Assembly: GCF_016899935.1 (NCBI RefSeq)
Contig: NZ_JACJJK010000005.1
Coordinates: 173,953 to 237,952, forward strand
DNA: 64,000 nucleotides
From: Olsenella uli
Lineage (GTDB): Bacteria; Actinomycetota; Coriobacteriia; Coriobacteriales; Atopobiaceae
Direction: 5' to 3'
The notes beneath the pieces are model-generated. The model saw nothing but the letters and a program-made list of their open reading frames with translations. It did no database searches and was not told the DNA's origin. The translations under genes and the position numbers were made by a program. Positions 33,502 through 42,309 of the stretch are shown in pieces; position 1 is the first letter of the stretch, and every line of letters begins with the position of its first letter.

Positions 33502-33963
33502 TCATCGTCTTGCCCTCGTCTGATGCGACCCCCGCGTTGGGAGACCGGCCTTGCCTCCCTGCCTGGGAGCAGCTCCCTCGAACAGCCACGGCTCGGCCTC
33601 CTTCAGCTTGGAGACATCCCCGCCATGCTCGTCGAGAAGGACGCGGGCGGCCCTCATGCTCCTCGCGCCGGCCATCGTGACCTCAAACTCGACGCGCTGC
33701 TCCTCGCCCTGGCGTCGCAGCTCGTCCATCTCCGCGCGCAGGGCCTCGGCCGCCTCGGCGGGCTTAGCCGCCTCCGCAATCGCTCTCTCGATCTCGGCAA
33801 TCTTCACGTCGCGCTCGGCGAGAAGGGCCTCGTAGTTCGCACCCGTTGCCGTCGCGCTGCCGCCCGTCAGCGGCTCCTGCGCCGCCTGCTGCGGCTCGCC
33901 CTGCGGCGCCTTGCCGCCCGCTTCCTGGAGCCCCCGCACCTTGCCATCGCCCTCGCCGCCCAT
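33502..33963 (-). CDS. Phage DUF4355-type capsid scaffold protein
   Basis: The 153-residue protein has a Gln/Gly-rich start and a long helical, coiled-coil-like middle (ERDVKIAEIERAIAEAAKPAEAAEALRAEM), then VTMAGARSMRAARVLLDEHGGDVSKLKEAEPWLFE. That closing pattern is common to DUF4355/GP20-type scaffold proteins, which shape the phage head. The family is usually close to 200 residues, so it may be slightly short. It lies 44 bp before the capsid fragment. With the portal pseudogene it shows an old prophage head module on this strand. It is probably not functional in isolation. Confidence 0.7.
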   Translation of the reverse strand: MGGEGDGKVRGLQEAGGKAPQGEPQQAAQEPLTGGSATATGANYEALLAERDVKIAEIERAIAEAAKPAEAAEALRAEMDELRRQGEEQRVEFEVTMAGARSMRAARVLLDEHGGDVSKLKEAEPWLFEGAAPRQGGKAGLPTRGSHQTRARR

Positions 33964-34121
33964 AGATGGTCCTGCCTTTCTCTTCGGCAGGCAGAGAGAA
34001 AGCCTGCGCCCGGTATTCCACGGGTACAGGCTATCGGCGTGTCACAAGGTGCCATCTTCGATTAATACTGTTTATCGATTTGTGCTGTTCTAGTTCTTTG
34101 TATCATATTGGCACAAGCGAA

Positions 34122-34151
34122 TTGAAAATCCTTGTATTTCTGGCATACTAT
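34122..34151 (+). promoter_or_regulatory. Promoter for the AAA+/subtilase pair
   Basis: -35 TTGAAA (34122-34127) and -10 TACTAT (34146-34151) are spaced by 18 bp, about 40 bp before the ATPase start. The region is AT-rich compared with the scaffold gene to the left. Confidence 0.5.
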
Positions 34152-34188
34152 ACTTGTTCCAGTTTCGTCGTATGATTTGGATTGGCAC

Positions 34189-35286
34189 ATGGATGCTGTT
34201 GATTACGTTCCCAGACTTGTCAGAGCCTGCTTGGATAACGACCGGCAACTGGTCGAGTCCGTATCTCTGACCATATCCCGAAGACTTCGGAAGGATAAGC
34301 CGAACCTCGCGAGTGAAATTGCATCAGCTCTGGCTTCGGCAAATTCAAATTGCGCTGCAACCAGAGCCTCAGGCATCACTCCCTTGCCTGTTGACAAGGA
34401 GACTAGGCTCTCCTTGGTGGAACTTGTTGAGCCGACCGAGATGCCAGAACCAATACTTGACCACCTGACTATCAAGGAATTGTCCGATTTTCTTAAGGAA
34501 CGATCTCTCATGGAACGTTTCTTTGAAGATGGGATTGAGCCATCCAACAGCATCCTATTTGTGGGTTCTCCCGGAGTGGGCAAGACATACACTGCCCACT
34601 GGCTTGCATATATGCTTGAATTGCCCCTAATAACCCTAGATCTTGCCACTTCTATATCAAGTTATCTGGGACGTTCTGGTCAGAACATCAAAAGCGTTTT
34701 CGACTATGCGCGAGCCCAGCCCTCAGTGCTTCTTCTAGATGAATTCGATGCAATCGCAAAGAGAAGGGATGACCAAGGGGATTTGGGCGAATTAAAGCGT
34801 CTTGTAAACGTCCTCCTCAAGGAAATCGAGACATGTCCGAAAAGCAGTGTCATCCTTGCGGCGACGAACCACCCAGAGCTTCTTGATAGAGCAATGTGGA
34901 GGCGCTTCGACAGAGTCATCGAAGTGCAGCTTCCGGATATGGATGAGAGGGTCAATTTAATTTCAAGACATCTCCCGCAAGATCGCTTTTTCCTTAGCGA
35001 GTCGATTCGCGACTATCTTGCAGCTCACAGTAGCGGGATTAGCGCGGCCGATTTATGCAAAGTGTGCGAGCACATCAAACGGCAGTCAGTCATGAACCCG
35101 GACACCAGCCTTGAAGTCATCTCTCTTGCCGAGCTGTATTCCAGGCTTAAGCCCAAAACGAAGCTAGAGAAAAAAGAAGCTTGCAAAATGGTCAAAGAGG
35201 CGAGTCCCGCGCTTACAACACGCGATATTGCGCGCATCGTCGGCGTCGGAGCCTCAACGGTCTCCCGATACCTGAAAGAGGAGTAG
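34189..35286 (+). CDS. AAA+ ATPase, IetA-like
   Basis: The 365-residue protein has Walker A GSPGVGKT (126-133), Walker B LLLDEFDA (181-188), sensor ATN (225-227) and arginine finger RRFD (238-241), the central AAA+ set. A C-terminal HTH is seen (TTRDIARIVGVGASTVSRYL, about 343-362). The ORF could extend to 34132; ATG at 34189 is chosen from the protein N-terminus, though no clear ribosome site is seen. It precedes a subtilisin-like protease by 3 bp. AAA+ ATPase plus S8 protease is the layout of the IetAS anti-phage system. Function here is inferred from that. Confidence 0.85.
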   Translation: MDAVDYVPRLVRACLDNDRQLVESVSLTISRRLRKDKPNLASEIASALASANSNCAATRASGITPLPVDKETRLSLVELVEPTEMPEPILDHLTIKELSDFLKERSLMERFFEDGIEPSNSILFVGSPGVGKTYTAHWLAYMLELPLITLDLATSISSYLGRSGQNIKSVFDYARAQPSVLLLDEFDAIAKRRDDQGDLGELKRLVNVLLKEIETCPKSSVILAATNHPELLDRAMWRRFDRVIEVQLPDMDERVNLISRHLPQDRFFLSESIRDYLAAHSSGISAADLCKVCEHIKRQSVMNPDTSLEVISLAELYSRLKPKTKLEKKEACKMVKEASPALTTRDIARIVGVGASTVSRYLKEE

Positions 35287-35289
35287 GTC

Positions 35290-37599
35290 ATGTCTGAGAG
35301 GCTTCCAATCATCGCTCATGGCGAGACATATATAAAACCAGTTGAACGAGGCCAGGGCGGCGGTCCAAAAACCCTTCCACATGAGTATGAAGAGGCAAGG
35401 GGGAGGCTTCTTTCCAACATAGAAACGATCTTCACCCAAATTGAAGATAACCCAGACTTGTATCTTGACGAGAAGGTTGTTTGCGTGCGTCTCGAGCCCA
35501 AGTTTGAGGCAAAGTCATACGTTCCATCCTCAATGCTGACCACTTCCGATGACCTTGCGATTGTCGGAGGTAGAAGGTACCGAATTGCGGATGATCAGAT
35601 TCCGAAGCCTAGCGAGAACGACGGACAGGAGGGGATTCCCAAGTTCGCGAAACTCTATTTCCTTCGCACAACCTCAAGAGGTATTAGAGACTTCGAGAAC
35701 GCTCTGCGCCGTGAAACCGCCGTTTCTGAGGCCTGGCGAAACGAGATTATGTCTATTCACTCCCTTGATTTGCTTACCCCCGAAGAGAAGGTTCTCGGAT
35801 TTGATGATGATTGGGAGTCGGGAATTGTAGAAGTCGTTCTCCACCCGTTAGATCAGGATGAAGATGAGGCGGTCAATCTATTCTGCAGGACGTCGGGACT
35901 CAGCCGCAACGAAATCGAGGTGAGGACATATCGAGACGGAGTAACATTCATAGCCGCACAAATGGACAGAGAGGCCGCATTTGGTGCAGCAAGAATCAAC
36001 CCTCTTCGCACCATGCATCCGATGGGCGGCATCAGCTTCGAGCCGATTATTCGTAGCAAACTCAGCGCACCTGCTCCTCAGATTGCTCCCGCTCAAGAAA
36101 GACCTCCTGTTACGGTTGGTGTATTTGATGGAGGCTGCAACGCAGACGTTCCACTGTTGAGGGGCCGCGTCGATGTACACGATTGCGTTGGGTCTCCAGC
36201 GCTGCAAGAGGGCATCGACCATGGCAGTGGAGTGTGTGGTGCCGTACTTCATGGCGAACTTTCCAACAAGAAAGCAAGCGACGTCCTTCCAGAACCCGAG
36301 ATATATGTCGAAAGCTTTCGCGTTCTTCCGGCGAGCAGTCCAGCTGACTTCGATTTATACGAGTCCATCGATGCGATTGAATTTGTGGTCGAGCAGAACC
36401 CCAACATCAAGCTATACAACCTTTCATTTGGCCCCCGGGGACCGATACTCGACGATGACATAAGTCGATTCACGTATGCTCTTGATGTCATGTCTTTCAG
36501 CCGAGATGACGAGCCCCCTTTGTTCTGCGTGGCAGTAGGCAACGATGGGGAAATGCCCCAGCCTTTCAACCGCATCCAATCACCCTCTGACCTCATTAAC
36601 GGCGTTGGAGTGGGAGCGTTTGTCAAGAAGAGCGACGGCACCCAAGCCCGTGCTGACTACAGCTGCGTAGGGCCGGGACGCGAAGGAGCTAAAGTCAAGC
36701 CGGATATCCTTGAGTTCGGAGGCGATATTTTCAGGCCATTTTTCGTTGTGGGCTCAAGCGGCAACGAATTGCAAATCAACGCAGGAACAAGCTTCGCCTC
36801 TCCTCTAGTTGTGCACAAGCTCGGAAAGATGATGGCTCGCAGCGAGGATGTTACACAGCACCTTGCGAGGGCGATACTCCTTCACAATGCCGTGCACCGC
36901 GAGGATTATAGCCAAGAGGAATATGGTTTTGGCATAGCCCCTGACAATCCAGCAGACTGCCTGAGTTGCGAAGACAACAGGGTAACGACGCTGTACCAGG
37001 GCATCCTGAGACCCAAGCAGCTGGTGTCGCTTCCTATCTTTGCGCCACGCATCGAACAGGCGAAAGGGTTAGTTACCATTAACTGGACTATTGTTGCCGT
37101 CTGCGATACAGACCCAAACGATTCGGACGCCTACTCGGCAAGCTGTATCACCGACACATTTGTTCCGCATTCCAGTAAGTTTGCATACACGCTGAAGGGG
37201 ACCAAACACAAGAAAACTGTCGATCTATCTACCGAAGAGGGTCGCAACTTGGCTGCGAGACTCGAGCGTGAGGGCTATTCTGCCTCGAATCTCCCTGTGA
37301 GCAAACCTGCAAAACGGTACTGGGAGGAAAGCGACCTTAGGGCAAATGATTTTAAGTGGGATACCGTCATCAACAAGAGCCAACGTATGCAGGGCGCTTC
37401 ACTTCATGAACCATCTCTCACGCTGCAATCCATCTTTCGCAACAATAGTGATCCCGATGCGCTTACAAGGTATTACGCGGTAGTCACCGTTGATGCTCCC
37501 GGATATATCGGTAGTCTATACAATGAAACCCTTCAGCAGTTCCAGAACTTGCAGCCCATTAGACTGCGGGCGACGCAGCGCATCGAAACGAGAATCTAG
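35290..37599 (+). CDS. Subtilisin-like (S8) serine protease, IetS-like
   Basis: The 769-residue protein has a charged N-terminal region of about 270 residues. An S8 domain with the full catalytic set follows: Asp280 in VGVFDGG, His311 in DHGSGV, oxyanion Asn418 in AVGNDG and Ser501 in GTSFASP. After about residue 590 a beta-rich C-terminal domain follows. There is no signal peptide, so it acts in the cytoplasm, unlike most subtilases. It starts 3 bp after the AAA+ gene. In the IetAS-type system the ATPase is thought to control the protease during infection. The target is unknown. Confidence 0.88.
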   Translation: MSERLPIIAHGETYIKPVERGQGGGPKTLPHEYEEARGRLLSNIETIFTQIEDNPDLYLDEKVVCVRLEPKFEAKSYVPSSMLTTSDDLAIVGGRRYRIADDQIPKPSENDGQEGIPKFAKLYFLRTTSRGIRDFENALRRETAVSEAWRNEIMSIHSLDLLTPEEKVLGFDDDWESGIVEVVLHPLDQDEDEAVNLFCRTSGLSRNEIEVRTYRDGVTFIAAQMDREAAFGAARINPLRTMHPMGGISFEPIIRSKLSAPAPQIAPAQERPPVTVGVFDGGCNADVPLLRGRVDVHDCVGSPALQEGIDHGSGVCGAVLHGELSNKKASDVLPEPEIYVESFRVLPASSPADFDLYESIDAIEFVVEQNPNIKLYNLSFGPRGPILDDDISRFTYALDVMSFSRDDEPPLFCVAVGNDGEMPQPFNRIQSPSDLINGVGVGAFVKKSDGTQARADYSCVGPGREGAKVKPDILEFGGDIFRPFFVVGSSGNELQINAGTSFASPLVVHKLGKMMARSEDVTQHLARAILLHNAVHREDYSQEEYGFGIAPDNPADCLSCEDNRVTTLYQGILRPKQLVSLPIFAPRIEQAKGLVTINWTIVAVCDTDPNDSDAYSASCITDTFVPHSSKFAYTLKGTKHKKTVDLSTEEGRNLAARLEREGYSASNLPVSKPAKRYWEESDLRANDFKWDTVINKSQRMQGASLHEPSLTLQSIFRNNSDPDALTRYYAVVTVDAPGYIGSLYNETLQQFQNLQPIRLRATQRIETRI

Positions 37600-37614
37600 T
37601 GTAAGGGGTAAATT

Positions 37615-37992
37615 ATGTTCTTGGCACACGTAGCCATAGCCGACCTCGAAGACCGCCCCGAGTGCGTTCACCGCGCCTACCTCGACCCCACCGAGGAGTG
37701 GAACGGCTGGGCATGCCCCTACTTCGAGCGCGCCGAGGTCGAGCGCATGGCTGCGTGGCTGTCCGAGTTCGACGATTCGCTCGTCTACGACGAGAAGTCA
37801 GACGCCTTCCGCACCACCTACGATCCTGACCTCACCGAGACCTTCCTCGGCACAGACATTGACGGTCGGCACCTATACCCCATAGGCGCCGGCTCATGGA
37901 CGTGGGTCATAGTTGACGAGAGCAGCGAGGAAACCATCGCAGACGTATCGGCTGGCACGGCCACCAAAGCCGACAAGCACGCCCCCGCCTAG
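37615..37992 (+). CDS. Hypothetical small acidic protein
   Basis: The 125-residue protein is acidic with several tryptophans (EEWNGWACPYFERAEVERMAAWLSEF and SWTWVIVDE). No family is recognised. GTAAGGGGTAA before the ATG is a plausible ribosome site. It begins 15 bp after the subtilase and its stop overlaps the end of the convergent LlaJI-type gene by four bases. GC-rich codon use is unlike that of the preceding two genes, so it may have come from elsewhere. It could be a regulator or inhibitor of the neighbours, but there is no direct evidence. Confidence 0.6.
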   Translation: MFLAHVAIADLEDRPECVHRAYLDPTEEWNGWACPYFERAEVERMAAWLSEFDDSLVYDEKSDAFRTTYDPDLTETFLGTDIDGRHLYPIGAGSWTWVIVDESSEETIADVSAGTATKADKHAPA

Positions 37993-39464
37993 CCAATCAC
38001 CTCGGCAAGGCGCGCTGCGTCCAACTCCCGCCCTCCCACATAGGCGTCGAACACCGCCTCCGCCGGCAGCGCGTACAGCTCCACCTCGTTCGAGAACGGC
38101 AGCTCCTCGGCAGCGATCACGCCGGGAAAGCGCACGCGCCCCAGATGCTCCACAGCGTCACCGCACGACGGCACGAGAAATGCGTTCACCACCCTGGAGA
38201 ACCCGTGCGCGAGCACAAAGTCGCGGTATGCAGCCTGATACAGGAACTGCTTGGTCACCGACTCCACGCCCGGCACACCACCCACGCGCTCACCCAGCAG
38301 CGGCGTGTAGTACTTAGCGTCAAGGATGGCGAACGCCCCAACCCCGACACCAGCAATCCCACCAGAACCTCGCATCGTCACGATGTCCGGAATCAGCGTC
38401 GCAACCTCGCCGCACGCCCGCTCCTCGCCAGCACCCAGCGCAGCCCACTCCGGTCTCGGAATGACATCGATGAGCCGCATTTCCGCCATCCCCGCAAACG
38501 GTGGAGCCAGCTCAATCCCCAGCTCTCCAAGCCGAACGGACAGCACGTCACCGAACGCGATCTTGCACGCCGTCTCCCACACGTGATGGAAGCTTGACGT
38601 CCCCAGGCACAGCGGCGCGTCCGGCGTTGCGGACATGCCCTCGTCGCGCACATAGCGCACGAGGAGGTCGATTACGTCCTGCTTCCACGTGACGAACTGC
38701 ACTGCCCGCTCGCGCTCCAGCCGATATGCCACGAAATCAGTGTCCCCAAAGTCCGCCACGGAGGAATCGCTCAGCCACACCTCGTCAAGTGCCAGCAGCT
38801 GAGTAAGCCCGCTCTCCCGCATAAAGCGCGAGCACTCCGTAAGCACCGCGCGGTGCAGCCGCGTCACGAAGTCAGAGGCGTCGGCGTCAGTCTCCACGGT
38901 CTTGTAGTCAAAGTAGATGGGACGCCCGTCCCGCACGAAGGGGAGGTTCGCCGCGATAGTGCGCTCCCAGCTGATGTTGCCCGATCCGTTGTCCGCGATG
39001 GTGTGCACGTAGTTTGAGTAGACACCGTACTCGTCGTACATCTCGAGCAACGCGAGCATGAGCGCCAGACTGTCGTTGGCCCTCATGCCGTCCTCAGTCG
39101 CAGCGGCGATGCTGGCGTAGCTTCCACTGCTCTTGCGAAGGACTCTAAACACCTGGCGCATCGTGGCCCTCGTGACGTCATCGGGGCATAGGGGGTCGAC
39201 TACGGGAAGGTACTTCGGATACACGACGATACAGATGCCCTCCACCAGGGCGAGCCCAACGTATACGAACTGATAGGTCCCGCGCGGCGCGCTCTCCCCA
39301 AGAGGGTCGTATTCCTTCGGCTCGTCACCCGTCCTCAGTCGAAGCACGCCGTGCGCGCACAGCAGAGCGATGTAGCGGCCGGCATCATCCACCTCGATGC
39401 CAAGTGTCCGCGCGAGGCTCATCGGAGTGTGGAACGAACGCTCACGAACGTAGACCGTACGCAT
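37989..39464 (-). CDS. LlaJI-type restriction endonuclease subunit (McrC-like, R2)
   Basis: The 491-residue protein fits the LlaJI restriction endonuclease family. The N-terminal part reads HTPMSLARTLGIEVDDAGRYIALLCAHGVLRLR. The C-terminal PDDEXK part has LIPDIVTM and FAILDAKYYTP, where the Asp and D-x-K are expected catalytic residues. ATG at 39464 has GGAG upstream; it follows the McrB-like gene after four bases. In LlaJI, R1 (McrB-like GTPase) and R2 (this subunit) cut unmethylated asymmetric sites that two cytosine methyltransferases protect. The gene order M-M-R1-R2 is complete here. Confidence 0.9.
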   Translation of the reverse strand: MRTVYVRERSFHTPMSLARTLGIEVDDAGRYIALLCAHGVLRLRTGDEPKEYDPLGESAPRGTYQFVYVGLALVEGICIVVYPKYLPVVDPLCPDDVTRATMRQVFRVLRKSSGSYASIAAATEDGMRANDSLALMLALLEMYDEYGVYSNYVHTIADNGSGNISWERTIAANLPFVRDGRPIYFDYKTVETDADASDFVTRLHRAVLTECSRFMRESGLTQLLALDEVWLSDSSVADFGDTDFVAYRLERERAVQFVTWKQDVIDLLVRYVRDEGMSATPDAPLCLGTSSFHHVWETACKIAFGDVLSVRLGELGIELAPPFAGMAEMRLIDVIPRPEWAALGAGEERACGEVATLIPDIVTMRGSGGIAGVGVGAFAILDAKYYTPLLGERVGGVPGVESVTKQFLYQAAYRDFVLAHGFSRVVNAFLVPSCGDAVEHLGRVRFPGVIAAEELPFSNEVELYALPAEAVFDAYVGGRELDAARLAEVIG

Positions 39465-39468
39465 GACG

Positions 39469-41409
39469 CTACTCCGCACCGTCAGCAAAAGGCTCCTCCG
39501 CGGCGTCCGCTTCCTCGCCGGCCTCAAGCTCCTCAGTCACGTTCGCGTTAACCGGCGAGAAGGGCGGCAGCTCGCGCATGCCCCTAAACGCCAGCTCTCC
39601 AAAGCTCTCGAAGTCCTTGCAAACATCCGAGTATGTCGCATGCCCCTCGTGGGAGAATACCTTTGAGGCCTTGGTCTTGGCAGCATCCTCAAAGAGATAG
39701 AGGAGCACTTTGTCCTTGAAGACCTGCGTGAAGCCGTCAGGGTCAGCGAGCCTCGCGGGCGAGATGAAGAACGGCCCGAGCAGCTTATCCTCGTTCACAC
39801 CCGCATTGAGAAGCACCCGGTTGATGCCGCGCCTCAGCGCGTCCCAGCTCACCATGCGGGCGGGCGTCCCGACCGGCACGGCGTAGCCGGCGATCTTGTC
39901 CGAACCCTTGTCTATGCCCATGTAGCGGAAGTCCCAGCGACGCTTGAAAGCGGTGTCCATCGGAAAGACGCCCTGGTCCGCACTGTTCATGGTTGCCCAG
40001 ATGAACATGTTGGGCGGCAGCGACAGTCGCTCCGCTTCGCCCTTGAGACGCAGCTGTTCGGAGAGTAGCCGCTCAGGATCTTGGATATTCGCCGTTGTGG
40101 CATACTCAGGTAGGAACACGCGCAGGTACTCGCGCATCTCGCGCGGCACGGCAATATCGTACTCACTTCGCCCATCGGAGTCGCGATCAAGCAGCTGGAA
40201 CACGTCACCGAACGCGGCCGCCGGGTTCGCGCGATTGATCTCCTCAACGACAAGCAGGTAGTTCGTGCCGGGGTTCTGCACCGCTGCAATGTATGTCTCC
40301 AGGAACGGCCCAGGAACGAAACCGTAGCTGATCTCACTCTGGGTGCTCTCGGTTCCACCCTCATCGGTCGCCGTGCGCATCGTCGTGACCGGCTTGTAGC
40401 AGCCCACGAACTGAGCGTAGGTGTAGTCGGGGTGGAAGGTGACGCGCCTGACGTTCCTCCTGTCGAAATACTTCTCCGCAAGCCGTGCGAGCCGGTACGA
40501 CTTACCCGTGCCAGGAGCCCCGAAGAAGATGAGATTGCGGGGTTCGGGGACACTTGGCGAAACAGAAACGAAAGGATTGCCAGGAAGAGCAGGGCGTCCA
40601 ACAATATCCATCACAGCTGGCAGCGGATCACCAATACCCGAATAGGTCGTAGGACACTCGTGTGCAACCAGGCTCATGAGCTCAGCGGTTCTCTCGAAGC
40701 ATTCTTCACAGTCAAACGGTACGGCACCGAGAAGGACGGCACTAAAGTGCCGCAGGACGTCAGCTGCCGCCCTCGGAAGAGAGGTGCAGTGATCTGCTGC
40801 ATAGAGGATGTCATTCACTCGTCTCTCGAAATCGAGCGTGAAGAACATGACCTCACCGGTTGGCTTACCGTCCTCCGTCGCGTACTTACCCTGCTTGGAG
40901 AGGCCACCACTGAACACATAGTCCTTGGGAATGAAGCAGGCCGACCCGTCATCTTCGAACTCGCAATCGAGCCACATGGACCTCAGCCAGTAGTTTCCCC
41001 TCGTGAGCGGTGAGAGCTCAAGAGAGTCCGCCATGTTGATGGTTGTTGTCTCGGGAAGCATCATAATAGCCGGCAACAGCAAGCTCGGCCTGACCTTTCC
41101 TCCAAGACTCAGCTTCATCTGCTGGCTTCCGGCTCCGCGAGGAGAAACAGGGTAGCGATACGCATTCTGCGTCCCCAAGTCAACTTTGCACACGCTGCCA
41201 TCAGCCCTATGGAAGCGAAGCGAAAAGGCGGCAGTCAAACCGCCAAGTGTCGAGGCCGCGGCTCTTCCGCCATCTTCCCCGGCAAACGCCCCACCAAGGA
41301 ATGCCTGGCCTCCGCCGCTGTTCGCGTTGTAGTCAAGATGGAAGTCGCACTCCTCGCCCTGATAGGTTCGGTAATCTCCGATCTGCTTGAAGTACGACAA
41401 GGCACTCAC
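39469..41409 (-). CDS. McrB-like AAA+ GTPase of a LlaJI-type system (R1)
   Basis: The 646-residue protein has an N-terminal domain of about 280 residues that should bind DNA and a C-terminal AAA+ motor. Walker A is GAPGTGKS (297-304), Walker B LLVVEEINRAN (about 384-394), and MNSAD (474-478) is the McrB-type nucleotide-selecting signature region. Motor plus PDDEXK subunit resembles McrBC, but here with two cognate cytosine methyltransferases, so the system is LlaJI-like rather than a modification-dependent McrBC. The start is 4 bp downstream of the M2 stop. A C-terminal acidic tail (EELEAGEEADAAEE) follows. Confidence 0.9.
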   Translation of the reverse strand: MSALSYFKQIGDYRTYQGEECDFHLDYNANSGGGQAFLGGAFAGEDGGRAAASTLGGLTAAFSLRFHRADGSVCKVDLGTQNAYRYPVSPRGAGSQQMKLSLGGKVRPSLLLPAIMMLPETTTINMADSLELSPLTRGNYWLRSMWLDCEFEDDGSACFIPKDYVFSGGLSKQGKYATEDGKPTGEVMFFTLDFERRVNDILYAADHCTSLPRAAADVLRHFSAVLLGAVPFDCEECFERTAELMSLVAHECPTTYSGIGDPLPAVMDIVGRPALPGNPFVSVSPSVPEPRNLIFFGAPGTGKSYRLARLAEKYFDRRNVRRVTFHPDYTYAQFVGCYKPVTTMRTATDEGGTESTQSEISYGFVPGPFLETYIAAVQNPGTNYLLVVEEINRANPAAAFGDVFQLLDRDSDGRSEYDIAVPREMREYLRVFLPEYATTANIQDPERLLSEQLRLKGEAERLSLPPNMFIWATMNSADQGVFPMDTAFKRRWDFRYMGIDKGSDKIAGYAVPVGTPARMVSWDALRRGINRVLLNAGVNEDKLLGPFFISPARLADPDGFTQVFKDKVLLYLFEDAAKTKASKVFSHEGHATYSDVCKDFESFGELAFRGMRELPPFSPVNANVTEELEAGEEADAAEEPFADGAE

Positions 41410-41412
41410 CTC

Positions 41413-42309
41413 TTACTGCTCAACGCCGTTCTCATATTTTAGGACACGTTCTGCCACGTATTTCGCCAGGGCGGGAGGGACGGCATTCCCGATGGCCAGC
41501 TCGACACTCGTCTTTGCGCCCTCAAGCTTAAACTCCTCGGGAAAGGACTGCAGGTAACTGCGCTCCTTCGTCGTGAGAGCACGAACGCCATCTTCGATTG
41601 CCGCAGCATCGGCATGATGCCGCTTGTAGTTCTCCGGTATCGGCCTGTTGATTCCACGTATCGTCGCGGATGGCTCATCAACGGAGAAGACGGCACGCCG
41701 GTTGTAGCTGCGCGGGTGCATGTAGTAGTACTGCGTGCCGAGCTTGTCGCCCAGATAATCCCGCACAGTCATCTGCTTTTCCGCCATGCCCTCGATGAAC
41801 GCCTCGTCGAAGAACCCATCCTCGGCGCCGAGCCGACCGACCAAAATGAAACGCTTTCTCGCCTGGGGTACCCCACAGCGGCTCGCATCGAGCACGCGAG
41901 AGCTCAATCCATACCCCGCGTCCCTAAGCATCGCCTTCATTCGAGGAAGCGTGCCGAACCTCTCGATGTTGTAGACGTTCTCGAACACGACCCATTCGGG
42001 CAGTACGCCCGTGACGATCTCGGCGAATCGAATGGTTAGGTTCGCACGCGCCCCCTCCGTGCGCTTGCCCGCAATTGAGTAGTCCTGACAAGGAGGCCCT
42101 CCCATAATCAAGTCGGGTCTCAGCTCCTTGATGGTTTCAACGGAATCCTCGTCACACAGATCCTTCTCATAGATAGGATGCATGAAGTTCGCGCGGTAAA
42201 TCTCCACCGCAGGCTTCCAGTTGTCGAACGCGGCGACAACCTCAAATCCAGCCTGCTCGAAACCAAGAGACATGCCGCCGCAACCAGAGAAGATGTCGAC
42301 GGCCCTCAT
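41413..42309 (-). CDS. C5-cytosine DNA methyltransferase of the LlaJI-type system (M2)
   Basis: The 298-residue enzyme has motif I DIFSGCGGMSLG (5-16), motif IV GGPPCQDYS with Cys74, motif VI ENVYN (110-114), motif VIII CGVPQARKRFILVG and motif X GNAVPPALA. It puts a methyl on C5 of cytosine. Its start overlaps the stop of M1 by four bases (ATGA). M1 and M2 are alike in length and sequence (for instance AAFDNWxPAVExYRxNF is shared), so they look like an ancient duplication, each methylating one strand of an asymmetric site. Confidence 0.95.
   Translation of the reverse strand: MRAVDIFSGCGGMSLGFEQAGFEVVAAFDNWKPAVEIYRANFMHPIYEKDLCDEDSVETIKELRPDLIMGGPPCQDYSIAGKRTEGARANLTIRFAEIVTGVLPEWVVFENVYNIERFGTLPRMKAMLRDAGYGLSSRVLDASRCGVPQARKRFILVGRLGAEDGFFDEAFIEGMAEKQMTVRDYLGDKLGTQYYYMHPRSYNRRAVFSVDEPSATIRGINRPIPENYKRHHADAAAIEDGVRALTTKERSYLQSFPEEFKLEGAKTSVELAIGNAVPPALAKYVAERVLKYENGVEQ

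Noticed and set aside
39464..39469. McrBC modification-dependent restriction
   Set aside because: The McrB/McrC-like genes are in an operon with two cognate cytosine methyltransferases, which fits LlaJI and not a type IV McrBC.
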